A DNA stretch of 23,559 nt from Thermodesulfobacteriota bacterium (GCA_030024065.1 JASEIE010000016.1:1-23559); one strand, 5' to 3'. Counted from the first letter of the stretch, positions 15,689 through 23,324 are shown. Notes: generated by a model not told the origin, from the sequence alone. A program made the numbers and translations.

Positions 15689-16231
15689 TTACATCGAGAT
15701 AATTTCGCATGAAAGAACAAATTTCTTCAACTTGATTTTGCTCTGCTCTATCTGTTCACTTACAATGAGGTCCACATTTTTAAAGAGCTTCGACTTCTTC
15801 AAATTAGTCATAAAATTGACAATGGTCTCATCATCCAGGGCAATCCCTTCAATCCCCAACTTCGTCCCTTCTTTCTTAAGAGATTCTAAGTGAAGCTTTT
15901 CCGGCTTATCAACGCTAATCTCATCTAAAACTCTTACCGGGGTCCCTTTTCCTTTCTTTAAGGAGTTGATGACATTCAATTTGTCCTGCAGGGTTTTTTG
16001 TGCTTCCTTGGCCTTATGAACCTCGGCGGTTAAAGACTTATAATATGCGATCTCTTTTTTTGTTTGCGATATTTTTGACATCATCTCTTCTTTTTCTTTC
16101 CCGATCTTCCAATGAATACCAATTATTAATATAGACAAAAAGATCACAGAAAGAATGAGAACAACAAACTCCTTCTTGATTCCAACCTTCTTCTTCTCTT
16201 TCCTCGTGAGAAGCAGATTGATTTTGATCAT
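15689..16231 (-). CDS. pilN: Type IV pilus assembly protein PilN
   Basis: PilN is a bitopic inner-membrane protein whose cytoplasmic N-terminus docks in PilM. That docking peptide is visible as MIKINLLLTR (1-10), the conserved INLLP-like motif, though Thr replaces the usual Pro. A membrane helix (about 24-45, FVVLILSVIFLSILIIGIHW) is followed by a coiled coil (KEKEEMMSKISQTKKEI) and a periplasmic domain. The 180 residues are a normal length. The start overlaps the pilM stop by 4 bp (ATGA), so both are translated together. A hairpin repeat begins directly after its TAA, which may lower expression of, or stabilise, the downstream pilOPQ message. Confidence 0.92.
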   Translation of the reverse strand: MIKINLLLTRKEKKKVGIKKEFVVLILSVIFLSILIIGIHWKIGKEKEEMMSKISQTKKEIAYYKSLTAEVHKAKEAQKTLQDKLNVINSLKKGKGTPVRVLDEISVDKPEKLHLESLKKEGTKLGIEGIALDDETIVNFMTNLKKSKLFKNVDLIVSEQIEQSKIKLKKFVLSCEIISM

Positions 16232-17286
16232 CGATCTCCTACCTTTCTGGTGGCAAGCCCTACACCGACAGCGGTCATCGGTCCGATTTCCCTTAAATAT
16301 TCCAAATCGAAGTTTTTTTCGCTAAATTCGATCTTTTTAAACGGATTGACGATTTCAACAGGCAGTCCTATCTGCTGCTGTAAAATGATATCAAAGTCCT
16401 TAATCTTCGATCCCCCTCCGCTTAAATATAACTTTCCGATTTTCTCATAGGTGGTTGTGGATTGGAAAAAATCGATGGAGTTTCCTATTTCGGCCGCTAA
16501 GGATTCAGAAGCTGTCCTCAATACATCCTGGATGACCGGCTGAGAAGCAGCATCGATCTTACTTCCAACCTTAATTTTCTCCGCTTCTTCATAATCGATA
16601 TGGAGCTGCCTTTGAATCTCTTCTGTAATTTGATTGCCTCCTTTAAAAATGTCCCTTGTAAAAGCGGTGACATTTTTTTTAAGGATGTTGATATTCGTGA
16701 CGCTGGCGCCTACATTGGCTACCGCTACGGTTTCCTCTTTATCGATTTCATAGTTGACGGACAGCATATTCTCTAAAGCGAATGAATCCACATCAATCAT
16801 AACAGGATTTAACCCGGATTCGATGATCACGGAGACATAATCATTAATAATATCCTTTTTGGCCGCCACCAATACCACATCCATGACTTCCGGGTTTTCT
16901 ATGCTTGAGCCTAATATCTGAAAATCGATGTTCACATCATTGATGTCAAAAGGGATATACCGTTCCGCTTCCCATTGGATCGACTCTTCCAATTCGGACT
17001 CGGACATAAAGGGTAAGGTGATTCTTTTCACGATCACTGAATGGCCGGAAACGGACGTGACAACATCTTTTGTCTTCGACTTTGTGCTTGAGATCAATTC
17101 TTGTATGGTATCAATAATGGTTACGGAGTCCATTAACGCCCCATCCACGATCGCTTCCGGAGGCAAGGGAGCTATCCCTAAATTCTGCAATTTATAGGCG
17201 TGTTTACCCTCTGCCAGCTCAACAAGCTTGATCGAACTCGACCCAATATCCAGACCAACCAGCCCTTTCTTCTTCCCTAAAATCAT
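16228..17286 (-). CDS. pilM: Type IV pilus actin-like ATPase PilM
   Basis: PilM is a cytoplasmic, FtsA/actin-like nucleotide-binding protein that forms a ring under PilN/PilO near the PilB motor. The 352 residues begin with the phosphate-1 motif LVGLDIGSSSIKLVEL, then contain WEAERYIPFDI (the 1C-like region), VVLVAAKK, and the phosphate-2/adenosine region YLSGGGSKIKDFD, and end with GPMTAVGVGLATR. The ATG has a good ribosome binding site (GAGGGAG about 5 nt before). It heads the pilMNOPQ genes, after a 324-nt gap that contains a likely promoter and a nested hairpin. Confidence 0.95.
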   Translation of the reverse strand: MILGKKKGLVGLDIGSSSIKLVELAEGKHAYKLQNLGIAPLPPEAIVDGALMDSVTIIDTIQELISSTKSKTKDVVTSVSGHSVIVKRITLPFMSESELEESIQWEAERYIPFDINDVNIDFQILGSSIENPEVMDVVLVAAKKDIINDYVSVIIESGLNPVMIDVDSFALENMLSVNYEIDKEETVAVANVGASVTNINILKKNVTAFTRDIFKGGNQITEEIQRQLHIDYEEAEKIKVGSKIDAASQPVIQDVLRTASESLAAEIGNSIDFFQSTTTYEKIGKLYLSGGGSKIKDFDIILQQQIGLPVEIVNPFKKIEFSEKNFDLEYLREIGPMTAVGVGLATRKVGDR

Positions 17287-17330
17287 TTCATCTCCCTCAG
17301 TTCTCTAAGCTTTTAGTCAGCCAGAACGTA

Positions 17331-17469
17331 TCCCCTCAGTTATGGGTAATTATTGGTTATGGAGTTATTCCTTTTTCCTCGTAGCGTCGGCATTTATTGC
17401 CGACGGACTCCGCCCTCAATAAATGAGGGCGCTTAATATATTATAAAAATCTCCCCCATAACTGAGGGA
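17331..17469. repeat. REP-like nested inverted repeat in the pilM leader
   Basis: An outer stem pairs TCCCCTCAGTTATGGG (17331-17346) with CCCATAACTGAGGGA (17455-17469), 15 bp with one bulged base. Two perfect 8-bp hairpins lie inside: CGTCGGCA-TTTAT-TGCCGACG (17385-17405) and CGCCCTCA-ATAAA-TGAGGGCG (17411-17431). Their loops are reverse complements of each other. If the promoter at 17488-17515 is used, the whole structure sits in the untranslated leader of pilM. Confidence 0.8.
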
Positions 17470-17487
17470 TTACGCCTGAATAGTTAA

Positions 17488-17515
17488 ATTATTATTAATT
17501 TTTCAAAAATGTCAA
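17488..17515 (-). promoter_or_regulatory. Candidate sigma-70 promoter of pilMNOPQ
   Basis: On the minus strand, TTGACA (17510-17515), a 16-nt spacer and AATAAT (17488-17493, five of six to consensus) stand in an AT-rich stretch about 200 nt upstream of pilM. This would let the pilus genes be transcribed apart from the regulatory genes upstream. Confidence 0.45.
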
Positions 17516-17610
17516 GAAAAAAATTTATTAAATCTTTCAATTTTAATAAGTAGCCCTTGAAATTTAACGAATAATATTAAAATTAGTTAATAACCCATCA
17601 ATATTTCAGT

Positions 17611-18987
17611 CTAATTATCCGACAAATGATATCTCTTTATCTTTGCCCTTAACGTGGCTCGAGAAATTCCGAGAGATTTTGAGGCCTTGGACTTATTCCA
17701 ATCCAATTTTTTCAATACATTAGAGAGATGTATCCTCTCCACATCTTCCAAAGGCATCAACTCAGTAACTTCAGCAGAGTCTAACTCCATGTTTTTCCTA
17801 CCATATCCCCCATTCTGCCTCAACTCAAAAGGAAGTTGCTTGGGTGTGATATATTGTTGATCCGTCAGAATCATTGCTCTTTCAATCACATTTTTCAACT
17901 CCCTAACATTTCCTGGCCATGGATACTGAATCACAACCCTTTTTGCTTCTTCAGATAACCCCTTAATATGTTTACCATATTCTTTATTGTTCTCTTCGAT
18001 AAATAAATTGGATAGCAACAAGATATCTTCTTCCCTGTCCCGCAGAGGAGGCATCTCAACCACCATTACTTTAAGTCTGTAGTATAAATCATTTCGAAAA
18101 AGCCCTTCTTTTACTAATGATTCTAAACTCTTATTAGTTGCCGCAACAATTCGAATATCTACCTTTAATTCCCTCTCCCCTCCTACCCTCATAAAGGACT
18201 GATTTTCGATAACTCTCAAGATCTTAGACTGCAATAAGGGCTTCATATCTCCGATTTCATCCAAAAATACCGTTCCACCATCTGCTAATTCGAAAAAGCC
18301 TTTTCTGGTTGTTTTGGCATCTGTGAAGGCACCCTTTTCATATCCAAAAAGTTCTGATTCTAAAAGGGAATCCGGTATAGCGCTGCAATTAATTTTCATT
18401 AAGGGTTTACTGGTTCGCTTACTATTATAATGGATGGCATTCGCTGCCAACTCTTTACCCGTTCCACTCTCTCCCTGGATCAAGACGGAGGTTTTATTCG
18501 TTTTGCTTATCATTCCGATTAACTCTTTTACATATTGGATCTGGGGACTATTACCATATAATTGATTATTCTGGTTCCCTTCTTTCTGCTGCCGATGAAG
18601 TCTCCTCACTTCATTGATCAGACTCTTTGTCTCCAGGCCTTTTTCGATTAAAAGCTTCAACTCTTCCAGCTCAAAAGGTTTGTTAATATAATGGTAAGCT
18701 CCTGATTTCATTGCCGTAACTGCAGTCTCCACATCAGAGTAGGCAGTCATAATGATCACTAATATCTCTGTATCGAATTCTTTAATTTTCTTAAGGACTT
18801 CCAAACCATCCACATCCGGAAGTCTCATATCTAAAAGAATTAGGTCGATGATATTTTTTTTAATCATCGAGAGAGCTCCACTCCCGGAGTTTCCCGAATA
18901 GACCTCATATCCGGCCCTCTTCAGTACATCAGTGAGTGTCTCTCGCATGACATCGTCATCTTCAACAATCAGAACAGAGGGTTTCAT
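17611..18987 (-). CDS. Sigma-54-dependent NtrC-family response regulator
   Basis: A 458-residue activator with three domains. The receiver (1-120) has the acidic pocket D10/D11, phospho-acceptor D53 (LLDMRLPDVDG), T81 and K103. The AAA+ domain (about 144-385) has Walker A GESGTGKE (172-179), the sigma-54-contacting loop GAFTDA (219-224, Asp where the consensus has Gly) and Walker B VFLDEIGD (240-247). A Fis-type helix-turn-helix sits at the end (WNKSKASKSLGISRATLRAKI). Its ATG overlaps the kinase stop by 4 bp, so the kinase just upstream is the evident partner. The position before pilM suggests a PilR-like role, but I saw no convincing sigma-54 promoter in the window, so its targets are open. 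Confidence 0.92.
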   Translation of the reverse strand: MKPSVLIVEDDDVMRETLTDVLKRAGYEVYSGNSGSGALSMIKKNIIDLILLDMRLPDVDGLEVLKKIKEFDTEILVIIMTAYSDVETAVTAMKSGAYHYINKPFELEELKLLIEKGLETKSLINEVRRLHRQQKEGNQNNQLYGNSPQIQYVKELIGMISKTNKTSVLIQGESGTGKELAANAIHYNSKRTSKPLMKINCSAIPDSLLESELFGYEKGAFTDAKTTRKGFFELADGGTVFLDEIGDMKPLLQSKILRVIENQSFMRVGGERELKVDIRIVAATNKSLESLVKEGLFRNDLYYRLKVMVVEMPPLRDREEDILLLSNLFIEENNKEYGKHIKGLSEEAKRVVIQYPWPGNVRELKNVIERAMILTDQQYITPKQLPFELRQNGGYGRKNMELDSAEVTELMPLEDVERIHLSNVLKKLDWNKSKASKSLGISRATLRAKIKRYHLSDN

Positions 18988-20144
18988 GAATTTTCAAATA
19001 TCTCCGGTAAATTGATCAGGAAGGTGGTTCCTTTCTCCCACCTGCTTTCGACTTTTATGGTCCCGCCATGCTTCTTAATAATTTGATAGGTGATCGAAAG
19101 TCCTAACCCAATTCCCCTGGGCTTGGTCGTAAAAAAGGGATCGAAAATCTTAGGGAGAATATGGGGTGGAATTCCTTTCCCCGTGTCTGAGACAACAATT
19201 TTAATAAAACTCTGTTTACAATTATCTTTAGAAGATACGACCATGGGAGTGGCTTTGACGTTAAGTTCTCCTCCATTGGGCATGGCCTGAATCGCGTTCA
19301 GAAAAAGGTTTAAAAAGGCCTGATGCATTTGGATCTTATCGACTTTTATCTTGGGCAGTTGAGGGTCATAGAATTCAACAAATTGAATTCCCTTGTCCGC
19401 AATCTCTCTGATCAGGAAGGGAATGATGGCATTGATGATCTCTTTGGTATGACAGGGGACGAGGTTCAATGTCTGTGGTTTGGCAAAGGAGAAGAAAGTT
19501 TTTAGAAGCTCATTTAGCCGATCGATCTCCTTCGTAATGCGATTCAAATATTCTCTCTTCGGATCGTCTTTCAACATCTCCTCGCCAAGGGCCTGGGCCG
19601 TAGTCTTGATGCCGGCGAGGGGATTTCGAATTTCATGGGCGATGCCGGAGGAAAGTTTTCCCAGAGAGACAAAGCGATCCATTCTTAATATCTCTTCTTG
19701 AATTCTATAAACCTTTGTGAGATCGCGAAAAATCACGATTTTACCGATCGCTTCCCCACGCAGACTCAAATGATTATTGATTGTGAATCCGACAGGAATT
19801 TCAATCTGGTCCTTTCTTTTCATCCATCCTTCTCTTCTCGTATCGAGATCGTCCGGATTATCGAGAAAGGAATGGATGACATTCTGTTTCTCTTTCAGGC
19901 CTAAAAGGTTGAAGGGTTTTCCGATCACTCCTTCTTTTGGATAACCCAATATTTTTTCTCCTGCCCGATTAATATAGGTGATCGTATCATCCATTTCAAT
20001 AATAATAATTCCACTTCCAATGCTTTCAATGAGGCTCTCGGTAAAATTCTTAGCGTTTTCTAACGCTTGGGTTAACCTTAAAATTTCCTCATTACTCTCT
20101 TCCACCTGGTTTTTGCCCTCTTTCGTCAGGCGATTCCGATCCAT
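18984..20144 (-). CDS. Soluble PAS-domain sensor histidine kinase (NtrB-like)
   Basis: A 386-residue kinase without membrane segments, so the signal is probably intracellular. It has a short N-terminal coiled coil (15-35), a PAS domain (about 36-145, ESIGSGIIIIEMDDTITYINRAG), a dimerisation/phosphoacceptor helix with H170 in SSGIAHEIRNPLAG, and an ATP-binding domain with N-box N283 (FLNLFLNAIQAMPNGG), G1 box DTGKGIP (320-326), F box FDPFFTT and G2 box GIGLGLS. It lies 15 nt after the CheW-like gene with an AGGGA site before the ATG, and overlaps the NtrC-type gene by ATGA. The pair therefore forms a two-component system. Membrane-bound PilS is the better-known partner in pilus loci; this one is soluble. 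Confidence 0.92.
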   Translation of the reverse strand: MDRNRLTKEGKNQVEESNEEILRLTQALENAKNFTESLIESIGSGIIIIEMDDTITYINRAGEKILGYPKEGVIGKPFNLLGLKEKQNVIHSFLDNPDDLDTRREGWMKRKDQIEIPVGFTINNHLSLRGEAIGKIVIFRDLTKVYRIQEEILRMDRFVSLGKLSSGIAHEIRNPLAGIKTTAQALGEEMLKDDPKREYLNRITKEIDRLNELLKTFFSFAKPQTLNLVPCHTKEIINAIIPFLIREIADKGIQFVEFYDPQLPKIKVDKIQMHQAFLNLFLNAIQAMPNGGELNVKATPMVVSSKDNCKQSFIKIVVSDTGKGIPPHILPKIFDPFFTTKPRGIGLGLSITYQIIKKHGGTIKVESRWEKGTTFLINLPEIFENS

Positions 20145-20159
20145 TCGGAAATCCCTTTC

Positions 20160-21305
20160 TTAAAACTTTTTAAAATCTAAGATAGGAATTTCCATGGGGA
20201 GACCTCCATCATTCCAGCGAACCATCCCCAAAAGATATTCCTCAGTCTCATCACTCTTATCCAGGGGGGCAGATAATCTCTTCAATACGCGGTCGATCAT
20301 CAGCCCTTTGAATTCTCCATCCCCCTTCAGTATCAGGATCTGTTTCTCTCCTTCCTGATCCTCGCCGGAAACGGGAAAGAACTTCCTTAAATCAATGATC
20401 TTTGCTTCAAGGTCATTTATTCGAATCTTCGGGAGTTGAATAAATTTTCTATAAAGATGATCAGGGACTTTAAATAACCTAAACACCTTGTCACTCTCCA
20501 CCCCGAATAACTTTTCCCCGGTTTTAAAAACGGTGACCTTCACTGTCATGCGTTTTCTTCCCGTAAAGGGTTCGGGGTGACTCTCCATCATCCGTTGATG
20601 AACCGACAAGCGCTGGGTCATCTTATTCATCATCTCATCCATCTTTTTGAGAAGGAGATCCATTTCCCGGGTGATCCTTTCCAACTTCTCCGATCCGATC
20701 GGAGGGGCGCCTGCCCTCCCCTCATTCCTCCCCGCCGTAAAGGAATACTGCTTTGCTTTTGACTCCTTCAGTCCATCGAGGCCAAAAAACCTCGCCTCAA
20801 TTCCGGAATAGGCTAACTTTTTATAAATACCGATATCGCCCTCCATCTCTTTTCTCATCAAAAGTTTGACTGTCTCTTTTGAATCGAGCAGAAATTTAAT
20901 AAAGTGAGGTTGAATACTTTCTTTGTTTTTAATCATATGATCCAAAACCATGACCATGCGATTTAAAACCGAAGAGAGATCCGGTGTCTCCTTTAGGGTT
21001 TTTCCAAAAACGACGACTTCCTCCATCGTCTTTTCGAGACTTTCCTTCGTGATCTCCCATTCCAGAGACAGGATCTGTGTCTCCAATTTTTCTATCGGTG
21101 TGGGTGAAGAGGGAGGAATAGGCGCTTGAGGAGAACTCTCCCATTCGAACGGCTTCTCTGTCTCTTGAAATGTCTCGGATAAGGGAGTTTCCATCCATGA
21201 ACTTTTTATCGAGCCCGCCTTTTTTTCCACAAAGAGCCGGTCCACAGCCGCATCAATCTCACTTTCCAATCCCTTAAGTTCCTCTTCTCCCATCGTTTTT
21301 TCCAT
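20160..21305 (-). CDS. CheW-like domain fused to a helical N-terminal region
   Basis: From the chosen ATG it has 381 residues. The C-terminal part (about 250-380) reads as a CheW/CheA-P5 SH3-like adaptor: VTVFKTGEKLFGVESDKVFRLF, KIIDLRKFFPV, QILILKGDGEFKGLMIDRVL and LGMVRWNDGGLPMEIPILD. The N-terminal part has an acidic/proline-rich linker and a helical domain (about 75-190) beginning LETQILSLEWEITKESLEK. There is no HPt His motif and no kinase domain, so it is not CheA. The frame opens at a GTG (21329) inside a hairpin repeat. The ATG at 21305 has GGGGAG 7 nt upstream and was chosen. Between mglA and the kinase it probably acts as an adaptor linking the polarity GTPase to signalling partners. 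Confidence 0.75.
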   Translation of the reverse strand: MEKTMGEEELKGLESEIDAAVDRLFVEKKAGSIKSSWMETPLSETFQETEKPFEWESSPQAPIPPSSPTPIEKLETQILSLEWEITKESLEKTMEEVVVFGKTLKETPDLSSVLNRMVMVLDHMIKNKESIQPHFIKFLLDSKETVKLLMRKEMEGDIGIYKKLAYSGIEARFFGLDGLKESKAKQYSFTAGRNEGRAGAPPIGSEKLERITREMDLLLKKMDEMMNKMTQRLSVHQRMMESHPEPFTGRKRMTVKVTVFKTGEKLFGVESDKVFRLFKVPDHLYRKFIQLPKIRINDLEAKIIDLRKFFPVSGEDQEGEKQILILKGDGEFKGLMIDRVLKRLSAPLDKSDETEEYLLGMVRWNDGGLPMEIPILDFKKF

Positions 21306-21327
21306 TATCGATCTCCCCTTTTCGTTC

Positions 21328-21369
21328 ACCCCGTTAGAAATAATGCCCCGCCGGAATTTCTAACGGGGT
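21328..21369. repeat. Hairpin repeat between mglA and the CheW-like gene (CCCCGTTAGA family)
   Basis: ACCCCGTTAGAAAT (21328-21341) and ATTTCTAACGGGGT (21356-21369) form a perfect 14-bp stem around a 14-nt loop. The right arm ends at the base next to the mglA stop codon (21370-21372). It shares its arm sequence and placement with 15603-15688. No T-run follows. Confidence 0.85.
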
Positions 21370-21996
21370 TCACCTCATTTGCTGATCAACGAGCATGATT
21401 TTTCTGCTCACGTCTTTTACGACCAGCTTACTGATCTCCCGCAGGGTTTCAAAAACGCCATTCCCCTTTAATGCGCTCGCGGGGTATGAAGGAACCTTCA
21501 GCATCGAGTTGAGGTCCTTCTCCAGTACATCAACGGGAAGAATCTCCGAATCTGTCCCATCCAGGTCCCGTTTGTTATACTGGAGGACCAGGGGTATCAT
21601 CCGGATGCTGACCCCTTTCTCCGCCAGATTCTTTGCCAGATTGATAAGGCTTTCGATATTCTTCTTCCTCTGAACTTTTAATGAATCGGCGACAAAAACG
21701 ACTCCGTCCACCCCTTTCAACACCAATTTCCTTGTGGCATCGTAATGGACCTGGCCTGGAACCGTATAAAGCTGAACCCGTATATCGAACCCCCTGATCT
21801 TCCCCAAATTCAAAGACAGGAAATCGAAAAAGAGCGTCCGGTCTCCCCTTGTGTCGATGGAAACCATCTTGCCTTTATTATCTTCACCCATCTGGCCAAA
21901 GATATATTGAAGGTTGGTGGTCTTGCCGCAAAAACCGGCGCCATAATAAACGATTTTACATTGAATCTCATCTTTGCTGAAATTGATAAAAGGCAT
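21370..21996 (-). CDS. mglA: MglA-type Ras-like polarity GTPase
   Basis: A 208-residue small GTPase close to Myxococcus MglA over nearly its whole length. It starts MPFINFSKDEIQCKIVYYG, with a P-loop GAGFCGKT (19-26; Myxococcus has GPGLCGKT), then DRTLFFDFL, YTVPGQVHYDATRKL with the switch II Gln, GVDGVVFVADS, the guanine-specificity motif QYNKRDL and GVFETL near the end. In Myxococcus, MglA-GTP marks the leading pole and sets where type IV pili and gliding motors act. An AAGGAG site lies 10 nt before the ATG. The gene is 19 nt downstream of mglB, in the same order as the Myxococcus mglBA operon, and lies in the same strand block as pilMNOPQ. Confidence 0.95.
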   Translation of the reverse strand: MPFINFSKDEIQCKIVYYGAGFCGKTTNLQYIFGQMGEDNKGKMVSIDTRGDRTLFFDFLSLNLGKIRGFDIRVQLYTVPGQVHYDATRKLVLKGVDGVVFVADSLKVQRKKNIESLINLAKNLAEKGVSIRMIPLVLQYNKRDLDGTDSEILPVDVLEKDLNSMLKVPSYPASALKGNGVFETLREISKLVVKDVSRKIMLVDQQMR

Positions 21997-22015
21997 TAAG
22001 CCATTTCTCCTTCTG

Positions 22016-22456
22016 TCATTGATGTCGATGCGGTCTCATGACCGAGATTTCCCTCTTTTCTTCGAAAATGGAATAGAAAAGTTTGGAAAGCTCGCCGACA
22101 ATCTGATTAATTCGTAACCGGATTAAGCCCAGAGAGGTATTATCGTCAAAAAGAGCGACCATGATGACATGTTCGCCAATGGCTGTAAAATAGACATTTT
22201 CGCTCTTTCCCTTATGAAAGAGAAGGCTGAACTCCTCTTCCCCTAAAATCTTCGCAATTTCAGCGGTGGCCCCGAAGTTGGCGGCTGTGAGTGCGGAAAG
22301 GGACAGGACATCGATATCCAGAGTATTTCCGTAATGGGCAATGAGCTGTCCCGACCGGTCGATTAGAAGCACTGAATGAGCCAGTGAGGAGGAGACCACC
22401 TTATTCAAAAAGAAGTTAATTTTTTCCAAATCCTCTTTGGTGATGATGATATTCAT
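22016..22456 (-). CDS. mglB: MglB-type Roadblock/LC7 protein (MglA GAP)
   Basis: A 146-residue Roadblock/LC7 protein. In Myxococcus, MglB is the GTPase-activating partner that keeps MglA off the lagging pole. Shared features include the N-terminal helix EDLEKINFFLNKVV, VLLIDRSGQLIAHYGNT, LSALTAANFGATAEIAKILGEEEF, FHKGKSENVYFTAIG and DDNTSLGLIRLRI. It is directly upstream of mglA, with a GGGA ribosome binding site before its ATG. The C-terminal tail (REISVMRPHRHQ) is short and basic, unlike the longer acidic tail of the Myxococcus protein. Other Roadblock proteins exist, but the operon partner makes MglB the best name. Confidence 0.92.
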   Translation of the reverse strand: MNIIITKEDLEKINFFLNKVVSSSLAHSVLLIDRSGQLIAHYGNTLDIDVLSLSALTAANFGATAEIAKILGEEEFSLLFHKGKSENVYFTAIGEHVIMVALFDDNTSLGLIRLRINQIVGELSKLFYSIFEEKREISVMRPHRHQ

Positions 22457-22530
22457 CGCTTCCCTTATTGGGTTGAAGAAATATATACGACAGTATTATC
22501 GCACGCAAATCCTCAACCGTCTCATTATAT

Positions 22531-22590
22531 CAGCCTGAAGGGCTGAGTTACACATCCTTAACAACATGTAACTCAAGGCTTTAGCCTTGA
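22531..22590. repeat. Hairpin cluster between the PATAN regulator and mglB
   Basis: Three adjoining stems share bases. CAGCC-TGAAG-GGCTG spans 22531-22545. GAGTTACA (22545-22552) pairs with TGTAACTC (22567-22574). TCAAGGCT-TT-AGCCTTGA spans 22573-22590. Such compact arrangements are typical of dispersed intergenic palindromes. It separates the regulator from mglBA by a 175-nt gap. Confidence 0.7.
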
Positions 22591-22631
22591 TTAAGATGGT
22601 TTGACTTAAGTCGTTGTGTATAGAAATTTCG

Positions 22632-23324
22632 TTACATCTTTTCATCATTCCTTCTCATGGCTTCGACCAGCAGGTGTTCCCAGTTCTGATAGATCGTCTG
22701 TAACGGGGAAGTGACCCCAATATTGGAGATGAACTCTCCCTCCAGCCAGCTCAAAATATAATAGAAGGCTTCTGTTCCTCTTTGATCCCCGCATTCCGCA
22801 TGGATGACCTCTCCTTCATTTAAGTAAATGGTTCCTCTCTCCCCATCCCGGGTGATGGTCAATGCGGCGGTCAAATGGCTGAGGCAATTCATTTGAATCA
22901 CATCTGTCAATTGAAGGCCCACCACTTTCCCTCGAAACCCCTTTCTCTTCCCGATCAAATCGATGATGATCTTCCGGATATCGTTTATTTCAAAAGGTTT
23001 CTCGATATAATAGAGTGAGCCTCTCCGGTTCGCTTCTTTCTGAACATCGGAAGACCCATATGCCGTCATAATGATGACCTTGGTTTGAGGATATTCTTTC
23101 TTTATCCTTACCAGGAGGTCCAGGCCATTGATATCCGGCATTCGAATATCCGAGATGACCAGATCGACATCACTCTTTTTGAGTAAATTTAATGCCTCCT
23201 TGCCATTATTGGCGATGATCACCTCATATTTATCCTTGTCTTTTGAAAGGCTTTTTGACATGCTCCAGGTTAAAGTCTCTTCATCATCTACGATCAAGAC
23301 CTTTTTTAAATTCTTAATCATCAT
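22632..23324 (-). CDS. Response regulator with PATAN (DUF4388) domain
   Basis: A 230-residue protein. The receiver (about 8-125) has D13/D14, phospho-acceptor D59 (VISDIRMPDINGLD), T91 region MTAYGSSD and the IEKPF lysine. The C-terminal part (about 128-215, FRGKVVGLQLTDVIQMNCLS, GTIYLNEGEVIHAECGDQRGTEAFYYILSW and EGEF) matches the PATAN/DUF4388 pattern. It has no DNA-binding domain, so the output is probably protein contact. In cyanobacteria some PATAN response regulators bind the pilus motor ATPase and steer twitching, which fits this pilus-linked locus. The start has GGAAAG 5 nt before the first of two ATGs. No dedicated kinase is adjacent; the PAS kinase at 18984-20144 is one candidate. 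Confidence 0.88.
   Translation of the reverse strand: MMIKNLKKVLIVDDEETLTWSMSKSLSKDKDKYEVIIANNGKEALNLLKKSDVDLVISDIRMPDINGLDLLVRIKKEYPQTKVIIMTAYGSSDVQKEANRRGSLYYIEKPFEINDIRKIIIDLIGKRKGFRGKVVGLQLTDVIQMNCLSHLTAALTITRDGERGTIYLNEGEVIHAECGDQRGTEAFYYILSWLEGEFISNIGVTSPLQTIYQNWEHLLVEAMRRNDEKM

Larger units (their letters stand above)
17287..17610. other. 324-bp gap between the NtrC-type gene and pilM
   Basis: The pilM-proximal half holds a nested REP-like hairpin (17331-17469). The regulator-proximal half is very AT-rich and holds the candidate pilM promoter (17488-17515). No small open frame with a ribosome binding site was seen on either strand. Confidence 0.6.

Noticed and set aside
17309..17323. 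GG-N10-GC sequence resembling a sigma-54 promoter just before pilM
   Set aside because: On the minus strand it reads TGGCTGACTAAAAGC, which matches the consensus only at the GG and GC anchors, and it lies too close to the start codon to be convincing.
20160..21305. CheA kinase interpretation of the CheW-like protein
   Set aside because: No HPt histidine motif and no N, G1 or G2 boxes of an ATPase domain; only the P5/CheW-like part is present.
21306..21329. GTG start for the CheW-like protein
   Set aside because: The GTG is formed by the arm of the hairpin repeat; the ATG at 21305 has a strong, well-placed ribosome binding site.
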